From assembly GCA_023213315.1 (NCBI GenBank), contig JAKCPI010000872.1:186001-250000 (forward strand): a stretch of 64,000 nucleotides of DNA. The letters run 5' to 3'. Under the pieces are notes generated by a model, which worked only from the letters and a program-made list of their open reading frames with translations, was not told the origin of the DNA and did not search any database. The stretch is from Euborellia annulipes (Eukaryota; Arthropoda; Insecta; Dermaptera; Anisolabididae). The first letter of the stretch is position 1, and every line of letters starts with the position of its first letter. Position numbers and translations under genes: made by a program. This document shows positions 21,124-32,217 of the stretch, in pieces.

Positions 21124-21545
21124 GGACACTTTTGACCATAAAGGAAATGAGCTAGGAGGTTGAAATTTTTTATTTAAGTTAGGCACCTTCCGAACTCGTG
21201 TAAATAACCTTTTAAACAAAATCGGCCTAAAAGTACAAGTACTTTACTGATGTACTTTTTTAGTTTTTTCGATTTTCTCAAAATTCGCTCAAACGATTTT
21301 TTTTTAAATTCATAAATCAACTAATTTTATTTTTTAGATGCTCTTTAAAATGTATATTCTCATTTTGCTGTTGAAATCTTCTGAAAACCACTTTACTCTT
21401 TCTTGTTCTTCATAGAAAATATTGCCACGGTAACAGAATTTAAATCTTTTCCTTATTAGAATAACATTCATATAAATCAATTATTATTTAGATGCCCTTT
21501 TAAAAAGTATATCAGTAATATTTTGTGAAAATTGTTTGAAGTACA
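20952..21545 (-). mobile_element. HTR copy, inverted, lacking its hairpin end
   Basis: ACTTTCTCTTAGCCTATATA at the left is the outer end, followed by ATTCGATGTCGAGATTTTGA, GGTCCCCTGAGTCC, a (GT)n tract (21096-21123), TTTACTGATGTACTTTTTTA and GGTAACAGAATTTAAATC. The hairpin is missing. Confidence 0.85.
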
Positions 21546-21624
21546 TGATGTTGATGTAATTCAGTTTTTTACTTTTTTTTTATTTTTATTAATTTGATGA
21601 ATATAATAAAAATAGAAAATAATT

Positions 21625-21743
21625 TTAGAATGATAGACAGAAAGAGAGGATGTCAGCCAAAAGGAGCGCCTCTATCGATTAAAAATCTCCACTTAGAAGA
21701 CTCCTTTTGGCTGACATCCTCTCTTCCAGTCTATCATTCTAAT
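21625..21743. repeat. Hairpin of two PLE-tail arms
   Basis: TTAGAATGATAGACAG, GAGGATGTCAGCCAAAAGGA and the mirror TCCTTTTGGCTGACATCCTC, CTATCATTCTAA form 43-bp arms with a loop of about 32 bp. GACTAGCTGCTATTTTTC downstream resembles PLE tails, so this is probably a PLE inverted junction without its ribozyme. Confidence 0.65.
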
Positions 21744-21794
21744 CGTTGAACAGAAATACGACTAGCTGCTATTTTTCTTCTCCTTTTCACCTAT

Positions 21795-22070
21795 TCTGAA
21801 AAAATTTATTGAAAATTTGTCTTTGAGAGCTCGGGGCTCAGGTAAAAACAGAAAAATTTAGATAAAAAAAAAAATTATTGGAAATTTTTCTTAAAGAGGG
21901 CCCCGAGTCATGCAATCGCTCACCGGAGGCGAGCAAGGGGGCCCTGGGGGCGCAGGGCTTTGCGTCTAGTTTTCAATAAATTTTTTTTTTAATCTAAATT
22001 TTCCTGTTTTTACCTGAGCCTTGAGGGCCCCGAGCCCTCAAAGACAAATTTTCAATAAATTTCGCTAAAG
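21795..22070. repeat. Inverted repeat around a Helitron-like GC block
   Basis: Arms near 21795-21880 and 21970-22070 (AAATTTATTGAAAATTTGTC against GACAAATTTTCAATAAATTT; TCAGGTAAAAACAG against CTGTTTTTACCTGA). The centre carries the inverted GC block GGGGGCGCAGGGCTTTGCG. Confidence 0.65.
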
Positions 22071-22239
22071 CCTATAAATAAGTTAAAAGTTAATATTTCT
22101 GCTGAATATATGAAGTATTTTGATTTGTTTTAAAATAAAAATTAGATAATTAAATATTTTTAAATTATTTTTCAGTTAAAAATAAAAGAAAAATATTTTT
22201 AAAGGTCAAAAAAATCAGGAGGCAATTTTGACTTGAGCA

Positions 22240-22313
22240 GTGTTTTCTCTCTATAGAGAGAGAACACTGTATATGTAATATATAGATATATTACATATAG
22301 GTAAGAGAAAGTA
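22240..22313 (+). mobile_element. HTR outer-end fragment
   Basis: CTCTCTATAGAGAGAG and TATTACATATAGGTAAGAGAAAGTAAAAA, with the characteristic terminus and no body. Confidence 0.6.
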
Positions 22314-22332
22314 AAAATCATACCATAAAAGG

Positions 22333-23225
22333 GTGAATTTTTCCCTACAAAAAAAAAACTCAATGAATTTAATTAATATTTTAAGAAATATGTGCCCGCT
22401 TAATATCTTAAAAATGTTGTATTTTGCGTTGATTCAATCAAGGTTGCAGTATGGTATCTCTCCGTGGGGAGGTGCGTGTCCAAGTATTGTTAGACCGCTG
22501 CAGGTTGGGCAGAAGCACATTGTCAGACTGATGGCGAAAAAGCCAAGAATGGCCCAGTCTCTGCCTCTTTTCAGGATGTTCAACATTCTGCCTTTGAGTT
22601 GTCTATTTAAAAAATAAAAAATACAGTTGGACGTTTTGGGTGGGGGTGGGGGTCGGGGCTGATGGTTGTAAAGGATAAATCAGATAGAGGGAGAGGTGCG
22701 GGTAAATTGACTCTACCCAAGCCTAGGTTAGAAAAGTTTCCAAGATCGGATTTGTACATGGCGCCCAAGCTTTTTAATTTACTACCCGTTGTTATATCAA
22801 AATGTACCTCATTGGCTGGAAGGAAGAGGCTAGTTTGTCAATGGCTTCTTGCAATGGATGATCCCAATGTATTTATTGGACCATTAAATAGCATAGCCTA
22901 ATTGGCAAAGTCAAAAGTCAGATATTTAAATATATACTCGAGAGTAATGTGGCATTAGGTAGTTATCTACGAATAATATTATTTTCTTTTATATAAGTTA
23001 ATTTGTTAAAATCATCAAACCACTCCTCCACCGGCTCCACTACTACAATACTAAGTCAATAAAATATTATTGTTAATATTTAAATTTATTAAAGCAAGTA
23101 AATTGTAAGTGATGGTAACCTCCAACACAGGTCTCCTAAGGAGGTACCTAATTTTTGGAAAATGTTTTCAATTTAATTTAATGTATTTTCTTACTTTTGT
23201 ATCCAGAAATAAATTTTTTTTTTTT
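22333..23225 (+). pseudogene. Non-LTR retrotransposon 3' part, reverse transcriptase C-terminus
   Basis: Two consecutive frames (22333-22617 and 22662-22901) are separated by a short frameshifted region. The first has LYFALIQSRLQYGISPWGGA and QKHIVRLMAKKP, typical of the region after the polymerase palm in LINE reverse transcriptases. The second has LYMAPKLFNLLP, typical of the very C-terminus. The catalytic core is absent, as expected from 5' truncation. A 3' UTR with CAGGTCTCCTAAGGAGGTAC follows, ending AAATAAATTTTTT. The clade (Jockey/CR1/I group) is uncertain. Confidence 0.8.
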
Positions 23226-23325
23226 ATTATTAAATTACACTTTTGTAGTTTATTCTTTTTATTGATATGTTAAATTTTCTAATAAACAAATATATTTATT
23301 TTTTTATTTTTTATAATTAATCATT

Positions 23326-23504
23326 GCCCGGGAGCCGTGGCTCAGTGAGAAGACATTAGCTTTTCGCACCGGAGTCCCGGTTCGCTTCCCGTCCCAAGCG
23401 AGAAAAATTTATTTCATATGATTTGACTACAAATCATTTGAAATAAATAGGGATGGGGTCTAAATGGCCTTAGATGCCGAAAAAGACCTTAAAAAAATAA
23501 ATAA
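23326..23504 (+). repeat. tRNA-derived SINE with 13-bp target duplication
   Basis: GAGCCGTGGCTCAGTGAGAA contains an A box and CCGGTTCGCTTCCCG a B box. A body with GGGATGGGGTCTAAATGGCC follows, then an AAATA tail. The flanks ATAATTAATCATT at 23313-23325 and 23505-23517 are identical, so this is a complete insertion of about 180 bp made by target-primed reverse transcription. Confidence 0.9.
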
Positions 23505-23759
23505 ATAATTAATCATTAATGAAAATGTTAATAGAGAATTCAAAGGAATTGGAATTGTCTTGGTGCATATGTATTGGTTTGTTTGGACTAATCCTTGTTT
23601 TAACTGCATTAATGCACTTTACACATTGCAGCATGCAATCTCCAAAGCGACCCTTTCTGTCACAACGAACAAACATGGACACGAACATGAACATGAACAT
23701 TTTTCGGCTTTGTAGCAAAAGCATCGAATGTCAACTCAATTGTGATTGTTAAATATTTA

Positions 23760-24195
23760 CGAAAATTTAAAAATAAAGAATCGCCAGAGGGAAATAGTAA
23801 TTTGTTTATGGTTGAAATTTATCATGAAATATTAAAAAAATTATATAAATGATCAAATCCTAAATTTTTATAGTAAAAATTTTTCATTAGTGTATTTATA
23901 AATAGATAAATATCTCGCATAGTCAGGTTCAAATAAATTTTTTTGTATACTTGAAAAACAAAAGAATTTTATTATAAATATTTTTAAAAAGTTAAAAATT
24001 TTATATGGATTATTATATCTTAGTTTCTCATTTAGTCTGGTTTCAATTTTTCTATATCCTTTAAAAGCTTTTAAGAGGAGTGACTTCTAAATTTTAATAG
24101 ATTTTTCGATGCGGTTTTTTTTAAATGAATTTATTAGAAATTTCCTTAATTCATTTTAAACTGGTATCCGTTGGCTCTAGTTGAAACATTATGCT
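23760..24195. other. AT-rich sequence, nothing recognised
   Basis: No frame or repeat assignment. The 70-77 residue frames just upstream (23509-23752) overlap on opposite strands and carry no domain signature. Confidence 0.4.
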
Positions 24196-24263
24196 TTAAT
24201 AGGAGAATTAAATTCAACCTACATAAGGTTTTTTGTTTCAATGATATATTAATTTAATATTAA

Positions 24264-24308
24264 CACTTTATGCGCATTTCGACACCATATGTGTCATCTT
24301 CAGAAGTG
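24264..24308 (-). ncRNA. Hammerhead ribozyme motif with ATGCGCAT stem III
   Basis: Minus strand: stem I CACTT/AAGTG is perfect. CTGAAGA leads into stem II GACAC/GTGTC, perfect with an ATATG loop. GAAATGCGCAT follows, in which ATGCGCAT is a fully self-complementary eight-base stem III that could pair between two molecules. Cleavage is predicted after the A following GCAT. The core is complete. Confidence 0.8.
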
Positions 24309-24376
24309 CATTACATACTGAATGGACCAGAATCGCATTATTTTTCAACTGGGGTAGAGTCACTCTGACTTGTGTA

Positions 24377-25064
24377 CAGGGCCGTCTTAAGAAATTCGGC
24401 GCCCGTGGGCTACTAGAAATAACGCGCCCCTCTTCCTAAGAAAATACACAGAATGGCAAATGGGAGCGGGGTGTCCGGAAAAGTTATACAAAAGTGTCAG
24501 AACTAGAAAAAATCTATTTATTACTTTTATACTAAACAAAAATAAAATTTAATTAAATCAAAAATCATGTAAGAAGAAAAACATAACTTAATCTAAACAA
24601 ATGTAACTTATATATTTATTTTCCGAGCTTTTTCTCTGGCAAACTGATCAATAATATCACTAGTATTTAAATTATCAAAGAAATCTCTCTCAATGGATAA
24701 AATACTTAAATCATTGAGTTTGCTCTGTCCCAAAGTAGATCGTAAGTAATTTTTTATTGTTTTGATTGCTGAAAATGATCTTTCGCCACTGCAGTTTGTA
24801 GTGGCGATACTTCAAAATATGCGCAGTGCTGTGGTTACGTTTGGAATTGTAGATTCAATTTTTAACTAGATTATTGTCTTTAAACTTAGTTCTGCGGTAG
24901 ATATATTTTCGGTATTTTCCAAAAATGAATTTTTATAAAACTAATAAATAAATGATTAATAACTAAATAACTAATAAGAACAAAAAAATATAGATATTGC
25001 CGCCACCAAAAGGCTTGCGCCCTGAGGCTATAGCCCATTTAGCCCTGTGGTTAGGGCCCCCCTG
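24377..25064 (-). mobile_element. hAT transposon remnant, 688 bp
   Basis: CAGGGCCGTCTTAAGAAA at the left and GGTTAGGGCCCCCCTG at the right, with exact 8-bp duplications CTTGTGTA (24369-24376 and 25065-25072). It contains a broken transposase C-terminus on the minus strand. Autonomous relatives are several kb, so this is internally deleted. Confidence 0.92.
24608..24931 (-). pseudogene. hAT transposase dimerisation domain remnant
   Basis: Reading the minus strand from about 24931 to the TAA at 24608-24610 gives ENTENISTAELSLKTII, a stop, LKIESTIPNVTTALRIF, a stop, then IATTNCSGERSFSAIK, IKNYLRSTLGQSKLNDLS, ILSIERD and DIIDQFAREKARK. GERSFS, YLRSTLGQ and LSIERD are signature blocks of the hATC dimerisation region at the C-terminus of hAT transposases. 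Two in-frame stops break it, and the rest of the transposase is deleted. It has no ATG and is easy to miss in an ORF scan. Confidence 0.88.
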
Positions 25065-25099
25065 CTTGTGTAATTAAATTTAATTCTCCTAAATTTCCT

Positions 25100-25720
25100 T
25101 AATATTAAAAAATGATACAAGGACCTGACGGCCCTAAAAAAGCTTTCTGATTGGCTAGTGTGGATACGATCTTATAACAATAATAGTCAAATCTCTTTAG
25201 CTTCTATTGGCACTAAAGTCTTGTCTAAATTTTACTCGTTAATATTTTGCTTTTGTATATTCAATATATAATTTGATTAAACTCCTCTTCTTTAAAGGTA
25301 ATTTAATATGTTTTATAGAAGATTTTTTTTTCTTTTAATGAAATTCACAAGTTGCACAAGAGTTCAGGAACTACATTTCATATTATGACCTAGTATTTAA
25401 GCAATAAATCAAAAGTACAAAGTTTCTTTGAATTATTATATATAACTTATTAAGATTTACCCTTTTAAGGTTAACAATGAGAAGAACTAATCCTATTTCG
25501 TGAGATAAAAATGAAAAATGAAGTATAAAACTAATTAGCTAATGAGAAAAAAATTTGATTTATTCATTTAAGAAAATTTTAATTAAAGTATACTTCTATC
25601 ATTTCATGAGAATATCGTGTCAAAGCAAAAACGTGTAAATCAGGGGTAATAATAGCAATCAATGCAATTAGTGAATTTAATTAATCCAAGGACCGCCAAT
25701 ATAAAAACAGTAAAAATAAT
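25100..25720. other. AT-rich sequence, nothing recognised
   Basis: No gene or repeat end found. Confidence 0.45.
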
Positions 25721-25734
25721 TTAATAAATAAAAA

Positions 25735-26391
25735 TCTGGTGTGACAAGCACAGTACACAACTTTCTCTTACCTTCGGTAATCGAAAGTTGTGTACTGTGC
25801 TTGTCACACCAGATTTTTTGTGTCGACATGTATTTAGTTCCCGGCAGTAAGGAATATCTGATTTTCAAGATGTAAAATTTATAAGTATGGCAAAATATTT
25901 ATATTTTGTTACCATGGCAACCATTTCTCCTATCTTTTCTATGAAGTACAAGAGTAAAGTGGTCTTCAGAAGATTTCTATGACAAAATGAGAATATACAT
26001 TTTATTGAAGATCTAAAAAATAATTGATTTTTGAATTTAAAAAAAAAATCGTTGGAGCAAATTTAGAGAAAATCGAAAAAACTGAAAAACTACATCAGTA
26101 AAGTACTAGTACTCTTTGGTCGATTTTGTTCCAAAGCTTCGTGTCATGTCCCATGGGGGTACCTAACTTAAATATAAAATTTCAACCTCCTAGCTCTTTT
26201 CATTCTTGAGATATTTTGTTCACAGACACACACACAGACAGACAGACAGACCATGTCGCGAAAACCACTTTTTTGGATTCAGGGGACCTCAAAACGTGTA
26301 TATCCATTAAAATCTCGACATCGAATTTTTGACATGAATCCAATACTTTCTCTCTCTATATATTAACATATATATAGAGGTAAGAGAAAGT
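25735..26391 (+). mobile_element. HTR copy, complete short form
   Basis: TCTGGTGTGACAAGCACAG and a symmetrical hairpin to CTTGTCACACCAGATTTTTT, then TCGACATGTATTTAGTTCCC, GTTACCATGGCAACCATTTC, AAAGTACTAGTACTCTTT, a short (CA)n tract (26223-26235), GACATCGAATTTTTGACATG and the outer end GGTAAGAGAAAGT. About 657 bp, one of the cleanest short-form copies. Non-coding. Confidence 0.92.
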
Positions 26392-27194
26392 AAAAAATGC
26401 AGTAATTATTAATTAAATATTATTTAAAAGAAAAAGCAAATTTTATCCGAAATGAGTAAATTAAAATTAAAAAAAGAAAATATTAATAGGGCAGTGTCAT
26501 GGAAAAAAATTGCCTTTTTATTGTTTTATTATATTTAAATAATCATATTATTAAGATTAACAATAAAATTCGCAACATTTTTTAGGTCCAAATTAATGAA
26601 ATTAATTTAAAAAATCAGTAGAAGGGTAAATTTTCAATTCTGCGCTCCCATTGGTATGACGTCATAGCACAGTAGGGCCCGCTTGTTCGATTTAGAATAT
26701 GAACTTTGCTCATTCTTTCCTTGTATCGCCTTTCACTCTGAATGTTCTTAAATCAAAAAGAGAAAGTAAAAATCTGGTGTGACTGGCGCACAGCACACAA
26801 CTTTCTCTTACCCTTCGGTAAGAGAAAGTTGTGCACTTTGCTGGTCACACCAGATTTTTTGTGTCGAGATATATTTAGTTTCCCATAGCACCTTAGTTGC
26901 AAACTTGCATTTTAAATGTTGACTGCTTGAAATAAACTATGGTTATTTTTCAAAATTTTAATCTCATATTTGGACATTTTATACACAATATCGTAATAAA
27001 TACAAAATTTCATAAGAATTGGAAAAAAAAAATTTTAAATGCGTAAAAAGTTCCAAAGGGGACCCCCTTTTGAATCGAAATTAACATGCAAATCCCTATA
27101 TGAAATTAACATTGGGCCTATGAAAGGAGAAGGCGGAAAATGAATTTAAAACGAGTAGAGACAGACGATAATGTTTGCAAGTGAGAGAATTGAA

Positions 27195-28075
27195 TTGAAT
27201 TGCTTTTATTTTGCTCTGAGGCGATTTGCCTCATAGAGCATCAAAAATACAAAGAAAATAAACAAACAATTATAAACAAATAATAATACAATAATTAAAC
27301 TTTAGATTTGCCAGGTACGTTCCCTCTCTCATAGTACAGATTGCTCCTGTTGTTTTTTTAATAAATATGAATAGAATCTGTTTTTAAAAGAATTCAAGGA
27401 CACTGCTGATCTTATATCGCCTGGAATCCCGTTCCAGAGCCTAACCGATGATACCAAGAAAGAGGCATCAAATGCAGCCGTTCGATGTACCGGCATCCTC
27501 AAATCCATGACATTTGCCCTCGGCACCGCCCTACCGAACTCACCCCTGAACACAAAACTTTCAAATAGATACCTTGGTTTCTCATTCCTCAAAATGCCGA
27601 ACACACAACACCCCATTAAATACTCGCGGCGTTGTTTTAATTTTAGCCATCCCAGTTTGTTATAATAGGGTGTAATGTGTTCGTCTAGGGGTAGGTCGAA
27701 AACAAACCTAATACAGGCATTGAGCACCCTCTCGAGAATCAAACACCGTTCACCAGTCAACCCATTATATACTAGACAACAATAGTCGAAGTGGGGTAAG
27801 ATGAGTGAATTCACCAATAACTTTCTAACTGATTGGGGAGGCACTCCATGTTTCTTTTGAATTGGAATAGGCTGGAATACACCTTTCTAGAAATCTCGCG
27901 AACATGTTCTGCCCAGCTTAAAGTGCTATCGAGGGTGACGCCTAAATTCTTGACAGAGGTTGAGTACTCAATCACTCTTCCGTCGATAGTAATAGATGGA
28001 ATATAAGGTAGCTTATGTATATAGGCGCCACTCCCGAAGACTATTGCCTTTGTTTTTTCTAGAGAGGGAGAGAGA
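27195..28075 (-). pseudogene. Non-LTR retrotransposon 3' part, reverse transcriptase C-terminal region
   Basis: The minus-strand frame at 27329-27844 gives 171 residues including SLILPHFDYCCLVYNGL, LKLKQRREYLMGC and RLWNGIPGDIR, a typical C-terminal domain of Jockey/CR1-like reverse transcriptases. Upstream, in another frame (27845-28075), the text SVKNLGVTLDSTLSWAEH continues the polymerase thumb, so a frameshift lies near 27845-27870. The 3' UTR (GCTCTATGAGGCAAATCGCC) and a GAATT-repeat tail at 27188-27203 complete the 3' end. The polymerase active site is lost to 5' truncation. Confidence 0.88.
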
Positions 28076-28078
28076 GAG

Positions 28079-28405
28079 AATGAATGAATGAATGAATGAA
28101 ATGATTTATTGTTCTGAGAACGTTAGTTCTCCTTGAACACTTTACAATTAGTTAACAATATAAACAATGTTTGCTCTCCTTACAATATTTTACAATAATC
28201 AATAGTCGATGTCCGCACTCATATGTTCTTATAACACTTATTCAAGTACATAAAATCACATTAGCATTCAATTTCGGCTGCACTCCGTTTCAAGTATTAG
28301 AAAAACGCCTTACCCTCCAAAAGTAACCGCCCCAAGATATAGGCAACAGCACTCATTCGCGAGGCTTGAGTGAAGCAAGATGGAAAAGATCAGGTGGTGC
28401 CATTT
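28079..28405 (-). mobile_element. LINE or SINE 3' end with TGAA-repeat tail
   Basis: A TGAATGAATGAATGAA run (28079-28100) precedes ATTTATTGTTCTGAGAACG, which on the minus strand is a 3' UTR ending in a simple-repeat tail. No coding sequence is visible in about 300 bp. It abuts the LINE to its left, inside the HTR GA tract. Confidence 0.55.
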
Positions 28406-29055
28406 GTATTTATAAATAAATAAATAAATAAAATGAAGGGTGAAATCAATTATAAGATGTGGAGAATGAATAGGGATAAACATTCACATAGATGAATAAA
28501 TAATTAAAATTAGTGGATTAAATTATTAAGAATATGTAGCGAGAGAGAGAGAGAGAGAGAGAGATGTTTTCTCCGAAAAAGAAAAAGGCAGAAATAAAAT
28601 AAAAATAAAAGGGAATCTAAATAATAATTGATTTATATGAATTTTAATCTAATAAAAAGAAAAAGATTTAAATTCTGTTACCATGGCAACCATTTATCCT
28701 ATCTTTCCTATGAAGAACAAGAGTAAAGTGGTCTTCAGAAGATTTCAACCGCAAAATGAAAATATACATTTTAAAGAGCATCTAAAAAAAACTTGATTTA
28801 TAAATTAAAAAAAAAATTGTTGAAGCGAATTTTGAGAAAATCGAAAAAAACTAAAAAAGTACATCAGTAAAGTACTAGTACTTTTTGGCCGATTTTGTTT
28901 AAAAGCTTATTTACACGAGTTCGGAAGGTGCCTAACTTAAATATAAAATTTCAACCTTCTAGCTCATTTCCTTCATGGTCAAAAATGTCCACACACACAC
29001 AAATACCAATTGCCGGGACCCACTTTTTTGGACTCAGGGGACCTCAAAACATGTA

Positions 29056-29640
29056 GGGGAAGGACGGGCATAACGGCCAGGCTAAGCTTTTCTGATTTTT
29101 TGAGTTGACTTGCAATCGTTATAGAAACTTTCGAAACATAGAATATATACATTAATTATCGGAGTTCATGTAACAATATGTTTGGACTAACTTGTGTGAA
29201 AGGAATGTACTCAAATAATGGATTCTTCAAAAAGTACCCGAGTGGCCATTATGCCCTCAGGGGTAGGGTATAATGGCCATATAAGCAAAGAGTGATAAAT
29301 AAATTGATAAAACCAAACTTTCAGTTTACAAAAAAATTTATTTTTACAAAATATTACCATATTTGAATTAACAAAACAGAATTTTACATATTTTGAATAC
29401 AAGAGCTGCTTTTCGTCAAAAATATGTAGGTCTGCTAGCCTACTGAAAAACAAATGTGGGGAAAAATACATTTTTAACAAAGGTTAAGAGCAGTTTTCCC
29501 ACAAATACCCATTGTCCTCTTCGCCGATACCAGCACACAATTCATGGGCCCACAAGTCACATCCTTGGCACTGGATGTACATAATAGCCACGTACTGGCC
29601 ATTGTGCCCGCTTCCACTGCCAAGGAGAAAACAATGAAAA
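29056..29640. mobile_element. Element repeating GGGTATAATGGCCA words
   Basis: GGGGAAGGACGGGCATAACG begins at the broken HTR. GTGGCCATTATGCCC (29240-29254), GGGTATAATGGCCATA (29265-29280) and TGGCCATTGTGCCC (29597-29610) reiterate a related word in both orientations. This is the same architecture as the 61091-61816 element. The right end is not defined. Confidence 0.45.
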
Positions 29641-29649
29641 ATCAAAAAA

Positions 29650-30205
29650 TCCACAAAAATAAGCCTTAGGCTCCGGTTCGCCTGCGGCGAACCCTCGCCA
29701 TTCCTTTTTTGCCATTACTAAAGAGAAATCAATGAAAAATCAAAAAAAATCCACAAGAAATTAAAATTAAAATTTAAAATGAGAAAAAAAAAAAAAATTA
29801 TTTTTATTTTATTTGGCTCAGAAAGTTTAACTAAATAATTGAAAGCAAAACACTTATATTTTTTAAGAAAATTATTAGTAATTTAATTATATACCTATAC
29901 GGTGTCATTTTTAATTTTTCAAATTTACTCGCAGTCATTGAGATCTAAATATGAAAACTCATTAAAAATCCGTCCAACTGAAGTTCATCTAAACAAACCG
30001 TCGAAAAATCAAAATTTATATAATAATTTCGTAATACTTTTCTTGCGATAGTCGGTTACAAATTGCAACCTAAAAGTCTTTCTGAGGCTCTCATTACGAA
30101 AATTGCACCTGAAATAATATTATTCCATCACTCGCTCATTTCATTGCACGCAGAAGAACATCAATAGAGAAGAGAAAAGTTAACAAAATACATATTAATA
30201 AATAC
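29650..30205. other. GC hairpin remnant and AT-rich sequence
   Basis: CTCCGGTTCGCCTGCGGCGA near 29672 resembles the Helitron-like GC blocks. The rest is AT-rich and unassigned. Confidence 0.35.
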
Positions 30206-30207
30206 AT

Positions 30208-32118
30208 ACACTGAAAAAAAATCGACCTTGTAAAATTAAAGTGAAATCCCTTTAAAAATTTTCAACAAACATTCCCATAAAATTAACAAAGTTTCCTTTT
30301 ATTTTTACAAGAAATTGCCTCAAGTTCTATATGACAAAATCATCTCGTAAAAATGAAAAAATTTGCTTGTATTTTTACAAGAAATTCCATCGAGTTCTAA
30401 TTCAAAAAGAAATCCTGTAAAATTGACATGGTTTCCTTTTATTTTTACAGTATAAACTCTTATTTTCTAGGAAAAAGGCAACTTGACTAGCTTGAGTTAG
30501 AATAGGCGACATTTCTTTTCCAGATTCATTCTTTGAATATTTTTTGTGAAATTCGAGTTGATATCTTCTATCATATATACTTTTTTAATTTTGAAAAATA
30601 TTTGTAATTTTTTATTCACGGCACGTCTAACAAAATTTTCTTCGTGTCCTGATTTTTATTTTAAATTTCTTACATGGCAAAAAACCAAGGAAGGTCTACA
30701 AAATATATTATGATTTTCTTTTAATATATTATTTATAATAAATTTTGTGCTTGACTTGCAGGACTTCAATGAAGACTATTATCACATGCTAATCGAGAGG
30801 GATTTAGAAGATCTGTTTTATATATTAAAAGGTAAATATAATGTTATAAACAAGAGGTGAAATGTTTCAAAATATTATCTATCTAGTATTTATACAAATT
30901 ATTTTTTTTTGAATAAAAAACTTTTGTATACGTTTTTAGGCTTTCGGCCATTGACATTATTGGAAAAAAGGTTCTTTAAGATAAAATTCCTTATTTTCAA
31001 GACAAAAGAACCGAATACAATAAAGTGGCCTTTAGCCCAAGGGGGCTTCTGGCTCTCTTTATCAGCTACCCGACCGAGATGATTCAACAAGTTAAAAATT
31101 TAGAATATAAACAAATTTTGGTGGAAATAAAAATCAAACTTTTTTTTCAGAATACAGAATCGAAGATTCAGCATCAAGAATTGAACAATTCATCCTATGG
31201 TTCTGAAAATGACATTTCAATTGCTTTTTTTCCATAGTATCGAAAAATAAATACATATTTGTGATATTTAATATGTTTCAAAAATTATTAATAGGCCTAT
31301 TTATAAAATAAGACATCTTGATAATTCATTTCAAAAGTATTTATTTATATAATTTTGGTGTACATTACAACTCAGTTGTAATTTTTTTGTATTTAACTCG
31401 TAGAATAAAAAACATTTTTTTTAATGTTATTTTTTGTAAATTTGATTTTTTTCACATAATTTTCTTTATACAAAGAATCCTTTTAAAATTATAAGAAATC
31501 CTGTCAAATTGTTTTTGACAAAAAATCATTTTAAATTGAATTTATTTCAATCTGCCACACCTCGTCGGAACACAGGTTTTTGGCGTGTTGATTAATTTAA
31601 GAGATTTTTTAATTATTTTTTAAATATATTTTTAATTTTTCTCTGGTCATATGTAAAACAATAATGCATACCTTTAACCTGAGAAAAATTAAACATATAT
31701 TTAAAACCAATATATTTAAAAAATAATTAAAACATCTCTTAAATTAATCAACACGCCAAAAACCTGGGTTCCGACGAGTGTAGCTGTAGCAAATTGAAAT
31801 AAATTCAAGTTAAAATTAAATAAAAAATCATTTTAAAATTACAAGAAATCCAGTAAATTTAGTTTTAACAAAATATCCTTTAAAATTTACGGGAAATTCT
31901 GTCAATTTCGTTTTAACAAATTTTTCTTTAAAATTTACAGGAAATACTGTCAGTTTTTTTTAACAGGGAAAACTTTTAAAATTATAAGATGCACCTTCAA
32001 TTTCGTTTTAACAAGGTATCCCATTAAATTGGCGAGAAACCTCATTGACTCATTTTCATTACGGTTTCGGAATTAATTGAAGGGATTTCCATTGAATTTA
32101 CAAGGTTTTTTTTTGTGT
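30208..32118. mobile_element. TIR element reiterating an AAATTTACAGG word
   Basis: Left end ACACTGAAAAAAAATCGACC then TTGTAAAATTAAAGTGAAAT; right end ATTTCCATTGAATTTACAAG then GTTTTTTTTTGTGTAG. Inside, variants of AAATTTACAGGAAATCCTG and its complement occur roughly every 60-100 bp on both sides. The centre contains an unrelated palindrome (31530-31830). No transposase seen; the superfamily is unassigned. Confidence 0.6.
31530..31830. repeat. Palindrome nested in the 30208-32118 element
   Basis: Arms carry CGTCGGAACACAGGTTTTTG, GGCGTGTTGATTAATTTAAG and their complements CTTAAATTAATCAACACGCC, CAAAAACCTGGGTTCCGACG. The loop is about 35 bp (GGTCATATGTAAAACAAT). Arms are about 130 bp and nearly identical. 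Confidence 0.85.
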
Positions 32119-32217
32119 AGCTATATAAATAACTAATAAATTCAGAATATTTTGTGGGGGATGAAATAAAGGATGACATTGAATCGAAATTCGGGACTGT
32201 CCCTCAAAGTTTATGAT

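Larger units (their letters stand above)
24199..25090. repeat. PLE-bearing inverted repeat holding an hAT
   Basis: AGGAGAATTAAATT at 24199 mirrors AATTTAATTCTCCT ending near 25090. Between them lie a hammerhead motif (24264-24308) and an hAT insertion (24377-25064). A related PLE segment with the same GTTGAAACAT and TTAACACTT landmarks lies at about 34530-34650. Confidence 0.65.
26773..29055 (+). mobile_element. HTR long-form copy split by two LINE insertions
   Basis: The 5' half (26773-27190) has the hairpin, CATAGCACCTTAGTT and GGGGACCCCCTTTTGAATCG. The 3' half (about 28537-29055) resumes at the GAGAGAG tract with GTTACCATGGCAACCATTTA, AAAGTACTAGTACTTTTTGG, a (CA)n tract and GGACTCAGGGGACCTCAAAA. 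Between them are two minus-strand LINE 3' pieces. The outer end is replaced by another element at about 29056. Confidence 0.82.
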
